27,810 nt of DNA from a virus. This document shows, one piece after another, positions 15,891 to 23,494 of the stretch. Both the position numbers and the translations under genes were made by a program. Each line of letters starts with the position of its first letter. Within the stretch, counting starts at the first letter, position 1. A model generated the notes under the pieces. It had not been told where the DNA came from. It did no database searches and saw only the letters and a list, made by a program, of their open reading frames with translations. The stretch lies in the IMG/VR virus record IMGVR_UViG_3300047477_000139, positions 1-27,810 of that record; one strand, written 5' to 3'.

Positions 15891-16097
15891 TTGGCGTGGT
15901 CTGAGGACGGTTCTGATCCGGTACGGCCGGACATTCAGTCGTGGTGGGTGACACCCCCCGCTGCGGTGCCCCGGCATAGGCGTGGGTGGTGGGGGTCTGG
16001 AAGCTCGCAGCTTCCCTGGCTTCTGTCGTTCGGGTTCACCGGGTACGGCGTTTACCTGGGCACTGATTCGGCGACACTTCCGTTCGATTTACCGTAA
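15891..16097 (+). CDS. Small Trp-rich protein in tail region
   Basis: 68 residues from TTG, with GGTGGGG and GATGGG in the preceding 16 nt; in-frame GTG upstream is blocked by a stop. The sequence begins MAWSEDGSDPVRPDIQSWWV and includes RRGWWGSGSSQLPWLLSFGF. It ends 11 bp before the next start, after which AAGGA serves as ribosome-binding site. Spacing and same-strand layout support a real gene. The function is unknown; small linkers of this sort occur between fibre genes in actinophages. Confidence 0.6.
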   Translation: MAWSEDGSDPVRPDIQSWWVTPPAAVPRHRRGWWGSGSSQLPWLLSFGFTGYGVYLGTDSATLPFDLP

Positions 16098-16108
16098 GGA
16101 CTTTTTAG

Positions 16109-16513
16109 ATGGCTGTTAAGCAGGATTGGGGCGATGGGGATGTGGTCGGCCCAGCCGACTTGAACGCTTTGGCGGCGCAGGCGAACAGTGTCAGCTTCGC
16201 CAGGTTTTCTTCCCCCGTCGCCATGATCGGCGTAAGCCCTTCTGATCGCGCCTACAGCAGTCGAACTTTCAGCAGCGCCAGGATGCGGGTTTCTTCCGCC
16301 CCTGTCGGCTCTGATTTGACGGTTCAGGTGCAGCATTGGAATGGGTTCACTTGGATCACGCAGGGCACGCTGCAAATCGCTAACGGGTCCGTTGTCGAGT
16401 CTGTCGTATCGCTAAGCTTTTCGCAGGCGGCAGGCGACATGGTTAGGTTGAACTGCACGTCGGTCGGTTCCACGTCTGCCGCCACAGGCGTGGTTGTGGA
16501 TGTGCTTATCTGA
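16109..16513 (+). CDS. Minor tail protein with DW-motif N-terminal anchor
   Basis: 134 residues, ATG with AAGGA about 7 nt upstream. The first 25 residues (AVKQDWGDGDVVGPADLNAL) carry the 'DW..G..V...D.N' anchor that reappears in the tailspike at 18766-19968. The rest is a beta domain with RFSSPVAMIGVSPSDRA, LTVQVQHWNGFTWI and ATGVVVDVLI. It resembles short fibre subunits that attach by the N-terminal motif and expose a small beta head. It overlaps the next gene by one base (TGATG). Confidence 0.72.
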   Translation: MAVKQDWGDGDVVGPADLNALAAQANSVSFARFSSPVAMIGVSPSDRAYSSRTFSSARMRVSSAPVGSDLTVQVQHWNGFTWITQGTLQIANGSVVESVVSLSFSQAAGDMVRLNCTSVGSTSAATGVVVDVLI

Positions 16514-18750
16514 TGCCAACCACAAAAGCAAAGTATCTTTACGACGACTTTTCCAGTCCGATCACCAGGGCTGATACCCCTTGGTATCGGACTGCTACGG
16601 CCACCGGGGCGCAGATCAGCGGCGGGATCAAGCTAAACCCGACACTTGGCTACGACTACATTGGCACCACTGACACTTACGACCTTGTTGGTTCGTACAT
16701 TTCGTGGCGGCTAGTCGAGAACTGCGCCAAGAATGCCAACAACTCGTGCACGATCAATTTGCGTGCCCGTGTTGGGGCTAGCGATTGGGTCGAGTTTGTT
16801 TTGACGGGTGGCCGGCTCGCCTCGAATAACGCTGTCGTGTCGATGACCGAGACTGTTAGTGGAACGCCAAGCGTTACGACGTTCACCTATGACCCTTCGG
16901 TTCATGTGTGGTTCCGCATCCGCGAGGCTGCCGGGACGGTGTACTGGGAAACGTCGGTGGACGGTTCGACGTGGACGGTCCGGCGATCTAAGTCAACGAC
17001 CTTAGACCTTAGTTCGATCGAGGTGCAGCTTGAGGCTGGGCGGTGGGCTGCCGAGGCTGGAACTTACGCAACGATTGATGACTTCAACTTGTTTGCGGGT
17101 GTCCCCACCCGCCCACCTGGCAGTGAACTTACCGACGAGTTTTCCACCATTGACCCCCTTGTTTGGTATTACGAGGGTGGTGTTGCGGTTAGCGGCGGTA
17201 AACTGGAGTTAACGCCGGATGGCAGCTATTCGGCATTCATCCTGACATACGACACTTTCGATCTTTCGGCTTCGTATTTCAGTTGGAAGTTCACTAACGC
17301 TACCGGCGCTACTACGCAGTGTGACGGTGCGGCGATGGTGGACAGCAATAACTGGTTCGGGTTCATGGTCGAGTATGACTGGCAGGGTGTCCCGATGATG
17401 GTGATGCGGGAAAAGGTCGCCGGTACTAACTCTGATACGTCAATGACGTATGACCCTGATAAGCATGTTTGGGCGCGTGTTCGCGGCGCATCCGGGGTGC
17501 TGTATTGGGAAACGTCGTTCAATGGTGTGTCGTGGACGATTCACCGGTCTAAAGCCTCGTCGCTTAATTTGACTGCGGTTAAGTTGCGGTTCACTGCCGG
17601 GTATTGGGGAACGGAATCTTCGCCTGGGAAGTTCCGGGTGGAGGCCGTGAACGCACCCGATCCGGGTGTCGTTGCTTCGATGGGCTGGTTCACCGGGCCG
17701 TTGGCGTTCGGCGCTAGCGATGGTGGGACCTTGGTTAAGCGTGCTTATTTCCCTGCGTCGAATGCTTACTGGGAGCCTATACCGGACGATCCTGTCCTTG
17801 ACCCCATGTCTTCGACGTGGGCCGGGTTACTTGTCGATGACCCACTTAAGACCACGGCTTCGCATCCGTTTGACCATTGGGATTTCGGCAAGACGTTGGT
17901 CACCCCGGATTGGTATGACGATTCAACGCCACGCTATCCGGTGAAGATTTACGCTGACGGCCACAGCCACACTATCCCCGAGTGGATTACCGAGTCGCCA
18001 TCCGATTGGCCTTTGCACAACTTTATGGTGCCGTGGAAGTCCGAGTGGCGGGTGGCCGGCTCGGAGGTTACCCCCGAGCCTGACGGTTCCTTTTTCGGCT
18101 GGGATGGCTGGGTTGGGATTTACAACCCTAAAGAAAAGTGGATGGTCAATCTGTGGAGGACTAAGTTCGTAAGCGGCGAGGTCCGCTGCGAATGGGGCAC
18201 ACTGTTCAGGTTTGACAAACCGGGCGAGCAGATGCAGTACCTTAACGGCGTTACCGATTACCACGGTTCTTCTTCGGCTTCTTCTTTCCAGTCTTTCTTC
18301 GGTGTCATTAGGGTCGCGGAAATTGATGCCGGTGAAATACCACATGCCATGTTTTTTGCGTCCGACATTTGTAAACCGGCAGAGTTTCGCTTCCCGGCAT
18401 TGTCAACAGATGGGTCGAACCTGGCGGGGGTGGAATTCCCCATGCCGCAAGGTGCCAGGGTTCAGCTTGATCCTTCTATAGATTTGTCTGCAATTTCTGG
18501 TATCACCCGCGCTGAATTAACTATCGGCAGGGCTTTGCAAAAGTATGGCGCTTACCTTGGGGACAATGGCGGCGCTAGATTGGGCCTGCTTTTCGAACAT
18601 GACCAGTCCGCTACCGGACAGGGCTGGGACGCATTCACGTCAGTTGGCCAGGTGTGGGTAGAGAATGGTTTAACTTTCGGATACCAGGAGATGAGTCACA
18701 TCCCTTGGGGTTCCCTTAGGGTCCTGAAAAACTGGGATGGAAGCGCTTAA
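16513..18750 (+). CDS. Minor tail protein with two tandem concanavalin-like domains
   Basis: 745 residues. Residues about 8-200 and 205-378 are two copies of one domain. Both open with D(D/E)FS, contain the strand FS/ISW(R/K), a TYDP..HVW.R(I/V)R segment, then YWETS.(D/N)G.(S/T)WT(V/I)(R/H)RSK, and end in a 'TAG.WG/A.E' strand. The fold prediction is a laminin-G/concanavalin-type beta sandwich, commonly glycan-binding. Residues about 380-745 form a distinct C-terminal part rich in Trp and Asp (DHWDFGKTLVTPDWYDD; FFGWDGWVGIYNPKEKWMVN) with no recognised catalytic motif. Likely a host-surface binding fibre. Confidence 0.75.
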   Translation: MPTTKAKYLYDDFSSPITRADTPWYRTATATGAQISGGIKLNPTLGYDYIGTTDTYDLVGSYISWRLVENCAKNANNSCTINLRARVGASDWVEFVLTGGRLASNNAVVSMTETVSGTPSVTTFTYDPSVHVWFRIREAAGTVYWETSVDGSTWTVRRSKSTTLDLSSIEVQLEAGRWAAEAGTYATIDDFNLFAGVPTRPPGSELTDEFSTIDPLVWYYEGGVAVSGGKLELTPDGSYSAFILTYDTFDLSASYFSWKFTNATGATTQCDGAAMVDSNNWFGFMVEYDWQGVPMMVMREKVAGTNSDTSMTYDPDKHVWARVRGASGVLYWETSFNGVSWTIHRSKASSLNLTAVKLRFTAGYWGTESSPGKFRVEAVNAPDPGVVASMGWFTGPLAFGASDGGTLVKRAYFPASNAYWEPIPDDPVLDPMSSTWAGLLVDDPLKTTASHPFDHWDFGKTLVTPDWYDDSTPRYPVKIYADGHSHTIPEWITESPSDWPLHNFMVPWKSEWRVAGSEVTPEPDGSFFGWDGWVGIYNPKEKWMVNLWRTKFVSGEVRCEWGTLFRFDKPGEQMQYLNGVTDYHGSSSASSFQSFFGVIRVAEIDAGEIPHAMFFASDICKPAEFRFPALSTDGSNLAGVEFPMPQGARVQLDPSIDLSAISGITRAELTIGRALQKYGAYLGDNGGARLGLLFEHDQSATGQGWDAFTSVGQVWVENGLTFGYQEMSHIPWGSLRVLKNWDGSA

Positions 18751-18765
18751 AAGGGGAAACACTGT

Positions 18766-19968
18766 ATGGCAATTAGGAACGACTGGTCTAGCGGCCAGCG
18801 GGTAGAAGCGACGGATTTCAATGACATTACGAATGCCATTTGGGATACGGATGTAAAGCGTCGTGCTGCTGGCATCTTCATTGTGACGAAGGATTTCGGC
18901 GCTTTAGGTAACGGAACTGGCGACGATCAACCGGCGTTCATGGCTGCAATCGAGGCTGCTGTCGCTAACGACGGCGGGACGGTCCTGGTTCCACCAGGGG
19001 ATTATGCGTTAGGTGCACCGATCGCCCCGGTGGACATGGGGACGGCTTCTGATGCCGCCGAGAATGTGCAGCTTATGGGTGTTGGCTACCGTGGCTTGAA
19101 CGGCCTCGAGGCTGGCGGCGCAAGGCTGCAATCTAAGGGCGACTACGAGGTTATCGGCGGCTGGTGGAACGCCTGCCAGATCACCGGCTTCTGCATGGAC
19201 GTGGAAGGGCACAACGCCCCCGCGATCAAGGCCGATCTGTCTAAGTCGATCATTTCGCACAACGAATTGATTGGCTGGGTTGGCTACGGGATGCAGTTGT
19301 GCACTGATTCGTGGAAGGCTAACGGGCAGCCGACGTACCTGAACAAAATTGAATACAACCATGTTCAGCAGCAGGGCGGTATCGGCATTTACGCCTCGTA
19401 TTTGATGTGGGATTCGTATATTCGGTTTAACAATATCGGGTCCACCGAGGCGAACATTATGACCGAGGGCGGTCCGCATAAGATTCACTACAACTGGCTG
19501 GACGGCGAGACCGGACCTAAGCACAACATTCACATGGCCAACGTGGGGCATACCACCGAGATTGTTGGCAATTACATGGAGAACTGTAAACGCGAATCGG
19601 TGCTAATCGAGCGGCCGTCCTGGGAGACCGGGGACCGCCGCCTGTCGTTCAAGATTGTTGGCAACCAGATTCTCAACGGTGGCCACGAGGGTTCGGTGGG
19701 CACTTATTCTGCGGTGAAGGTTGTCGGCAATGCCGGCTCGGACACCGGGAAGCTTAGCGGCCTTATGTTTAACAACAACCAGTTCTTCGATGACGAGGGT
19801 GGGCATTGGAAGCACGCCATCGAATTGGTGAACATTAACCACGGCACTGTGGTTGGTAATGACTGGTCGAACAATGGTTACACGGCCACCGAGGCGCTTC
19901 GCATTGTGAACTGTTCGGATGTGCAGGTTGTGGGCAATGCTGGCGGGTCAACGATCAAGACGACGTAA
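18766..19968 (+). CDS. Tailspike-like protein, pectate-lyase-type beta-helix
   Basis: 400 residues, ATG behind AAGGGGAAAC. Residues 1-25 are the anchor motif (AIRNDWSSGQRVEATDFND). Residues about 44-90 show the entry signature of right-handed beta-helix lyases (DFGALGNGTGDDQPAFMAAI, then GGTVLVPPGDYALG). Afterwards turns with Asn ladders recur about every 20-30 residues (HNELIGW, EYNHVQQQ, RFNNIGS, HYNWLDGE, VGNYMEN, VGNQILNG, FNNNQFF, VVGNDWSNN). This is expected of a depolymerising or glycan-binding tailspike. The catalytic residues cannot be identified by eye. It is the last structural gene before lysis. Confidence 0.82.
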   Translation: MAIRNDWSSGQRVEATDFNDITNAIWDTDVKRRAAGIFIVTKDFGALGNGTGDDQPAFMAAIEAAVANDGGTVLVPPGDYALGAPIAPVDMGTASDAAENVQLMGVGYRGLNGLEAGGARLQSKGDYEVIGGWWNACQITGFCMDVEGHNAPAIKADLSKSIISHNELIGWVGYGMQLCTDSWKANGQPTYLNKIEYNHVQQQGGIGIYASYLMWDSYIRFNNIGSTEANIMTEGGPHKIHYNWLDGETGPKHNIHMANVGHTTEIVGNYMENCKRESVLIERPSWETGDRRLSFKIVGNQILNGGHEGSVGTYSAVKVVGNAGSDTGKLSGLMFNNNQFFDDEGGHWKHAIELVNINHGTVVGNDWSNNGYTATEALRIVNCSDVQVVGNAGGSTIKTT

Positions 19969-19989
19969 ACAATTGAATATGGGGGTTGG

Positions 19990-21261
19990 ATGGCGGCGCA
20001 CCTCGAGGAGTATGCGCGACAGGTTCTTAAGGCTGGCCAGGATTTAGGGGTTACCCCACGGGGAATCGTTATCGGTTTCGCCACGGTGTTCGTCGAGTCG
20101 GGGTGGACAATGTACTCCAACCAGGCCGACCCACCTTCCCTTAACTTCCCACACGAGGCGTTGTCGTATGACGCGAACAGTGTGGGGTTGTTTCAGCAGA
20201 GGGCTGAATGGTGGGGGACTGTCGCTGACCGCATGGACCCTTACCGGTCTGCGGTTCTGTTCTTCAATCGGTTGAAAAGTTTCGACTACAACAACACTGG
20301 CCGTTCTCCTGGGTCTTACGCGCAGTCGGTGCAGGGCAGCGCTTTCCCTGACCGCTATGACAAGCACATAGGCGAGGCGCAAGAGCTGTACGACCGGCTG
20401 GTGGTGCCGGTGGTCAAGAAGGAAGTTATGGAAAAGGTTCTTAGCTATCCCCGTTCGTCTGTCGGGGAATACGACGGTGTGGCGCAGCAGAAGTCCTGGG
20501 ATTGCGGTCCTGCGACAGCGCAGATCATTTTGGCTGCGGCCGGGGTGCAGCGCAGCGAAGAATGGCTGATCCAGCAGATCGGCACCACAGTTAACGGCAC
20601 TAATTCGGCCGAGTACATTGCGCCGGTCCTGAACCGGCTGCTGGCCGGCTCGGGCTACAAGTCGGTGTGGATATCCCGCGAACCTGTTACTAAGGCTCAG
20701 GTCGAGCAGCTTTGGAAGGACATTGTTCGTTCCATTGATGCCGGTCGGGGTGTGGTGCTGAATTTCGAGGCACCGCCGAATAACTATCCGCGTGGCACCC
20801 GTGGATCGGTGTCCCCGGCTTACGGCGGCGGCAACACGATTTACCACTACACCGCTGGTATGGGCTATGCAGTGGATGCGGATGGCAGCCGACACATTTG
20901 GGTGGCCGATCCTGGCTTTAGACCGTTTGGGTATTGGTGCAGCCTCGAGCAGGTTGCCACCCTGATCGTGCCGCACGCTTACGCTTACGCGGCTGATGCC
21001 CCGGCGGTTGTCACTAAGCCGCCCGTGTCGCCGTCTGTCCCGGCACCGGCACCTTCCATCCCCACTGTGCCGTCTTCGGATGGCAGCTTGGCGCGTCTGT
21101 GGCTCGAGTGGAATGCCGTCGAGTTTGGGGACCAGGAGGCGATCGGGCAGATCGTTAGCGCCGCTAAGGCCGGAGAGAGTCGTTCTAAGGCCACGCTGGC
21201 TGTGATCGAGCGGGTCAATCCGGCCGCGCTTCAAACATATATCCAATCGAAGGGCAAGTAA
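19990..21261 (+). CDS. lysA: Endolysin: transglycosylase-like plus C39-type peptidase domains
   Basis: 423 residues, ATG behind a G-rich GGGGGTTGG. Residues 1-140 contain GFATVFVESGW (Glu36 as the likely catalytic acid) and DANSVGLFQQRAEWWG, typical of the glycosidase domain in actinophage LysA. Residues about 148-330 are a C39-family peptidase with QQKSWDCGPATAQ (Cys172), YHYTAGMGYAV (His286) and VADPGF (Asp307) in the expected order. A Pro/Ser/Ala linker (about 338-360) leads to a helical C-terminal domain (about 365-423) that could bind the wall or holin partner. No signal peptide is present, so export depends on the holin. It overlaps the holin gene by one base. Confidence 0.9.
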   Translation: MAAHLEEYARQVLKAGQDLGVTPRGIVIGFATVFVESGWTMYSNQADPPSLNFPHEALSYDANSVGLFQQRAEWWGTVADRMDPYRSAVLFFNRLKSFDYNNTGRSPGSYAQSVQGSAFPDRYDKHIGEAQELYDRLVVPVVKKEVMEKVLSYPRSSVGEYDGVAQQKSWDCGPATAQIILAAAGVQRSEEWLIQQIGTTVNGTNSAEYIAPVLNRLLAGSGYKSVWISREPVTKAQVEQLWKDIVRSIDAGRGVVLNFEAPPNNYPRGTRGSVSPAYGGGNTIYHYTAGMGYAVDADGSRHIWVADPGFRPFGYWCSLEQVATLIVPHAYAYAADAPAVVTKPPVSPSVPAPAPSIPTVPSSDGSLARLWLEWNAVEFGDQEAIGQIVSAAKAGESRSKATLAVIERVNPAALQTYIQSKGK

Positions 21262-21650
21262 TGTCACCTAAGTTCCGCGAAATTCTTTACAAAGTCGGCG
21301 CTGCCGTTTTTGCCATTATCAGCTTGCTGTCCGCGTTCCACATCATTAACCCGGCAGCTTCGACGGCGCTTTCCTTCGCCCTTGATGCTTTGCTTGGCCT
21401 GTTCGGTGTGACTGTGGCCGGTACTGCCGCCTACAACACGTCTAAGCAGCGCCGCGACGGCACGTTCGACAGTGCCCCGCAGGTTGCACCCGAGGATCAG
21501 GTCATCAACGGTCTGCAAGAGGTGCTTAACAACCAGTTGAACGCGCAGGCTGCTGTCGAGCGGGTGAAAGACGCTGTGTCTTCCGTAGCTAAAGACGTTC
21601 CCGTTTTCGGCCCGTTGGCACAACAGGCACTTGACTCGATAGTCACATGA
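21261..21650 (+). CDS. Holin, two transmembrane segments
   Basis: 129 residues; ATG begins on the last base of the endolysin stop. Two hydrophobic helices, about 12-29 (VGAAVFAIISLLSAFHII) and 34-58, are separated by a short Asn-Pro turn, followed by a charged, amphipathic C-terminal tail. This is the common actinophage holin layout directly after lysA. The C-terminal tail (NGLQEVLNNQLNAQAAVERV) is predicted to be helical and could control oligomerisation. It forms membrane lesions that release or activate the endolysin. Confidence 0.85.
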   Translation: MSPKFREILYKVGAAVFAIISLLSAFHIINPAASTALSFALDALLGLFGVTVAGTAAYNTSKQRRDGTFDSAPQVAPEDQVINGLQEVLNNQLNAQAAVERVKDAVSSVAKDVPVFGPLAQQALDSIVT

Positions 21651-21681
21651 CAGCAGGTCGGTGTAGTCCGGGGGGTGGGTT

Positions 21682-22266
21682 ATGAAGATAACCCCCATGA
21701 ACATTGCCCGTTTCTGGAAGCGGCTGATGTTCCCACCGGACACCGACGTGTATCGCGTTAACCGTCTAACCCTTCGATCGGACATGCCGTGGGAGCCGTG
21801 GTTGCACGCGGGTACATGGATTTCGATGTTCGCCATCTTGTTTATTGGCGAGGAGGGTGTGGTCCCGCCGATCGACGGCATCGACTGGATATGGCTGACC
21901 TTCGGGCTTGTGTCACCGTTCATCGGGTTCTTTTCGGTGTGGACGCTGGCACATAAGACTGGTAAGCCCCGCTATTACGCTTTGTGGGGCCGAATGATAG
22001 CCGATTCTGGGCTTGCTTTGGCGATACTTTTGTATCAGCTTGACCGGTTTTTAGTGAACAACGAGGCGCAGGAGATTGGGTTAGGTCACGGTGTGTGGCC
22101 CAACTTAATTCTGTTTTTGTCTATGTGGTTCACGGCAACTTTGGTTGTGCGCGATATCCGTTTCATTATCGCTACTGAACAGCTTGCGTCTGAAATCTAT
22201 CGGGGAGTCCACGACCTTGTGGTCATGGAGTGGCTCACCAATTGGGGAGATGATGCACTCGGATGA
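21682..22266 (+). CDS. Four-TM membrane protein of lysis cassette
   Basis: 194 residues, ATG behind a strong GGGGGGTGGG. Hydrophobic segments lie near 43-57, 66-88, 104-122 and 138-160. Basic residues precede the first helix (ARFWKRLMFPPDTDVYRVNR). Such four-helix proteins are widespread between holin and late accessory genes in actinophages; the biochemical role is not established here. Position suggests a second holin-like or holin-regulating protein. The next gene starts inside its 3' end, so they are translationally coupled. Confidence 0.75.
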   Translation: MKITPMNIARFWKRLMFPPDTDVYRVNRLTLRSDMPWEPWLHAGTWISMFAILFIGEEGVVPPIDGIDWIWLTFGLVSPFIGFFSVWTLAHKTGKPRYYALWGRMIADSGLALAILLYQLDRFLVNNEAQEIGLGHGVWPNLILFLSMWFTATLVVRDIRFIIATEQLASEIYRGVHDLVVMEWLTNWGDDALG

Positions 22267-22549
22267 CCTCGTTAAGATCATTGCTGCTTTGGGGGTGGGA
22301 TCAGGGGCCAGCGCTGTAGGGACAGCGATCATTGCCGCTAGAAGCGGTAAGGGTAAGTCCAGGGCCGAGGCTGCCGATCTTCTCGTTAACGCCGCCGAGC
22401 GGGTGGGAAAGATGAACGCATCGTTGGATGACGAGGTGCGTGCATTGAAGGCGAAGATCGACCTGATTCAGTTAGCGATGTTTCAGTATTTAGGGGAAGA
22501 AATAAGCAAGGAAGAACTATTGCAACGTGTCAGGGAATTGCGCCAGTAA
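22253..22549 (+). CDS. Single-TM protein with coiled-coil tail, lysis cassette
   Basis: Tandem ATGs at 22250 and 22253 give 98-99 residues; GGGGAG lies immediately upstream, which favours the second ATG. An upstream in-frame start at 22145 would overlap the membrane-protein gene by over 120 bp and add unlikely sequence. Residues about 6-27 are one small-residue-rich hydrophobic helix (IIAALGVGSGASAVGTAIIA), followed by a basic GKGKSRAE and a long helical tail (NASLDDEVRALKAKIDLIQL) with coiled-coil spacing. It resembles small membrane-anchored lysis accessory proteins; a spanin-like role is only a guess. Confidence 0.7.
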   Translation: MHSDDLVKIIAALGVGSGASAVGTAIIAARSGKGKSRAEAADLLVNAAERVGKMNASLDDEVRALKAKIDLIQLAMFQYLGEEISKEELLQRVRELRQ

Positions 22550-22561
22550 GGGGAGTGGTTA

Positions 22562-22840
22562 GTGCAGGTAACTGTTTATACGCAGGCGAATTGTCAGCCG
22601 TGCCGGTTGACAAGCATGAAGTTGAAGCAGCGGAACATCGAGTTTTCGGCGGTGCGTCTTGACCAGGACGCTGCGGCTGTTGATGCGGTGAAGGCTTTAG
22701 GTTATGCCGCTGCCCCTGTTGTTGTTGTCGATCTAGGTGATGGTGCTTCTTGGTCTTGGCAGGGTTTCAGGCCAAGCGAGATCGAGAAGTTGGAGAAGGT
22801 GTTGGCCGGTGCGGACCCAGAGGTGGTCTTCGCGGCTTAA
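22562..22840 (+). CDS. nrdH: NrdH-type glutaredoxin-like protein
   Basis: 92 residues, GTG with AAGGGGAG about 6 nt upstream. The thioredoxin fold shows VTVYTQANCQPC (redox Cys11 and Cys14), a cis-Pro segment AAPVVVV (Pro52), and WQGFRPSEI near 66-74, matching the NrdH 'W.GFRP' signature. NrdH passes electrons to class I ribonucleotide reductase; phages use it to support dNTP supply. No ribonucleotide reductase gene is in the window, so it would serve host or distant phage enzyme. It is the last gene of the rightward block, ahead of a large terminator. Confidence 0.88.
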   Translation: MQVTVYTQANCQPCRLTSMKLKQRNIEFSAVRLDQDAAAVDAVKALGYAAAPVVVVDLGDGASWSWQGFRPSEIEKLEKVLAGADPEVVFAA

Positions 22841-22843
22841 CTG

Positions 22844-22863
22844 ACCTAAGCGGTGGCTTAGGT
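22844..22863. repeat. Perfect palindrome between convergent genes
   Basis: ACCTAAGC and GCTTAGGT flank a GGTG loop (8-bp perfect arms). It starts 3 bp after the nrdH stop and contains the TAA of the leftward ORF. No T-tract follows on either strand, so it is not a standard terminator by itself. It may stabilise 3' ends or bind a protein. Confidence 0.7.
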
Positions 22864-23040
22864 GAAAGACTGGCCCCCCGTGGCCTCCTGTGTTGGCGTT
22901 CCCCCCAGCACAGTTGAGGCTGCGGGGGGTCTTTTTTTGTTTTCTAAGACCTTGTAGGGGATCAGCGGTATGTCGATTTCTTCGGGGAATGCGTAGATGG
23001 CGGTGGTGTGAAGGATGCGGCCGCTGTGGTGCATCCGCAT
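22858..23040 (-). CDS. Small hypothetical protein, end of leftward operon
   Basis: 60 residues from ATG (22858-23040), with CCGGGGA just upstream; a GTG at 23064 in the same frame is possible. The N-terminal portion (RMHHSGRILHTTAIYAFPEE) and IDIPLIPYKVLENKKR look protein-like, whereas the last 20 residues are encoded by the strong rightward terminator. The stop lies 17 bp from the nrdH stop, a tight convergent fit. No domain is recognised. Confidence is limited by size and the embedded terminator. Confidence 0.4.
   Translation of the reverse strand: MRMHHSGRILHTTAIYAFPEEIDIPLIPYKVLENKKRPPAASTVLGGTPTQEATGGQSFT
22873..22938 (+). terminator. Nested intrinsic terminator of late operon
   Basis: Three stacked stems: CCCCCCG (22874-22880) with CGGGGGG (22923-22929), GCCTC (22883-22887) with GAGGC (22916-22920), and CTGTG (22888-22892) with CACAG (22909-22913). 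TCTTTTTTT follows. It ends transcription of the structural and lysis genes before the leftward operon. Confidence 0.92.
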
Positions 23041-23076
23041 GGGTTCCCCGGCCTGCGCCCCCACCCCTGTGCAGCG

Positions 23077-23247
23077 TTACCCCGAGGCTGCGTTGCAGCA
23101 GGGGCAGGGGACGGTGCGCGAGGCGGCGAACGCTGCGGCACGCTGATCGTTCCAGGTGGGCAGGGCTTCAACCGCCTCTATCCACGGCATTGCCACAGCC
23201 ATTGCGGCTAGGAACATGAACCGTGGCACGGGAAGGTTGCGTGACAT
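23077..23247 (-). CDS. Small CPCC zinc-knuckle-like protein
   Basis: 56 residues from ATG. The N-terminus is hydrophobic with basic start (SRNLPVPRFMFLAAMAVAMP), then VEALPTWNDQRAAAFAASR and a C-terminal CPCCN. The paired cysteines suggest metal binding. It runs in the same direction as lsr2 and its downstream neighbour. No clear ribosome-binding site is present, and an internal ATG at codon 11 is an alternative. The composition looks genuinely protein-like, but identification as a gene is tentative. Confidence 0.42.
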   Translation of the reverse strand: MSRNLPVPRFMFLAAMAVAMPWIEAVEALPTWNDQRAAAFAASRTVPCPCCNAASG

Positions 23248-23285
23248 AAGGATAAGCTAAGCTTGCCTAAGTAGAAAATCAAACG

Positions 23286-23492
23286 CTAGGTCTGTTCATG
23301 TAGCTGACCTGCATGTTCCCACAGGTATTCACGTTCTGTTCGTGTTGCGTCTACCCAATCGACCACCACCATGCCCGGAGCCGGCGGGTCGGTTGTTAAC
23401 CATTCGCCGTCCGGGCCGTCCATCCACCCGGCAGTGCCTTCGGGCTGGACGTACCCGACAAGTCCGGGTCGATGGGTGGCGGTCACTGGCAT
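23286..23492 (-). CDS. Small hypothetical protein downstream of lsr2
   Basis: 68 residues. ATG lies 2 nt after the lsr2 stop, with AAGGGG at the end of lsr2 as ribosome-binding site, so they are clearly co-expressed. Sequence includes GYVQPEGTAGWMDGPDGEW, PGMVVVDWVDATRTEREYLW and a final HAGQLHEQ. The first half could be a small beta domain and the last part a helix. No known family is recognised. Confidence 0.7.
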   Translation of the reverse strand: MPVTATHRPGLVGYVQPEGTAGWMDGPDGEWLTTDPPAPGMVVVDWVDATRTEREYLWEHAGQLHEQT

Positions 23493-23494
23493 GT

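Noticed and set aside
22890-23219. Rightward 109-codon ORF after the lysis terminator
   Set aside because: It begins inside the terminator and is Arg/Cys-rich, consistent with a shadow of leftward small ORFs.
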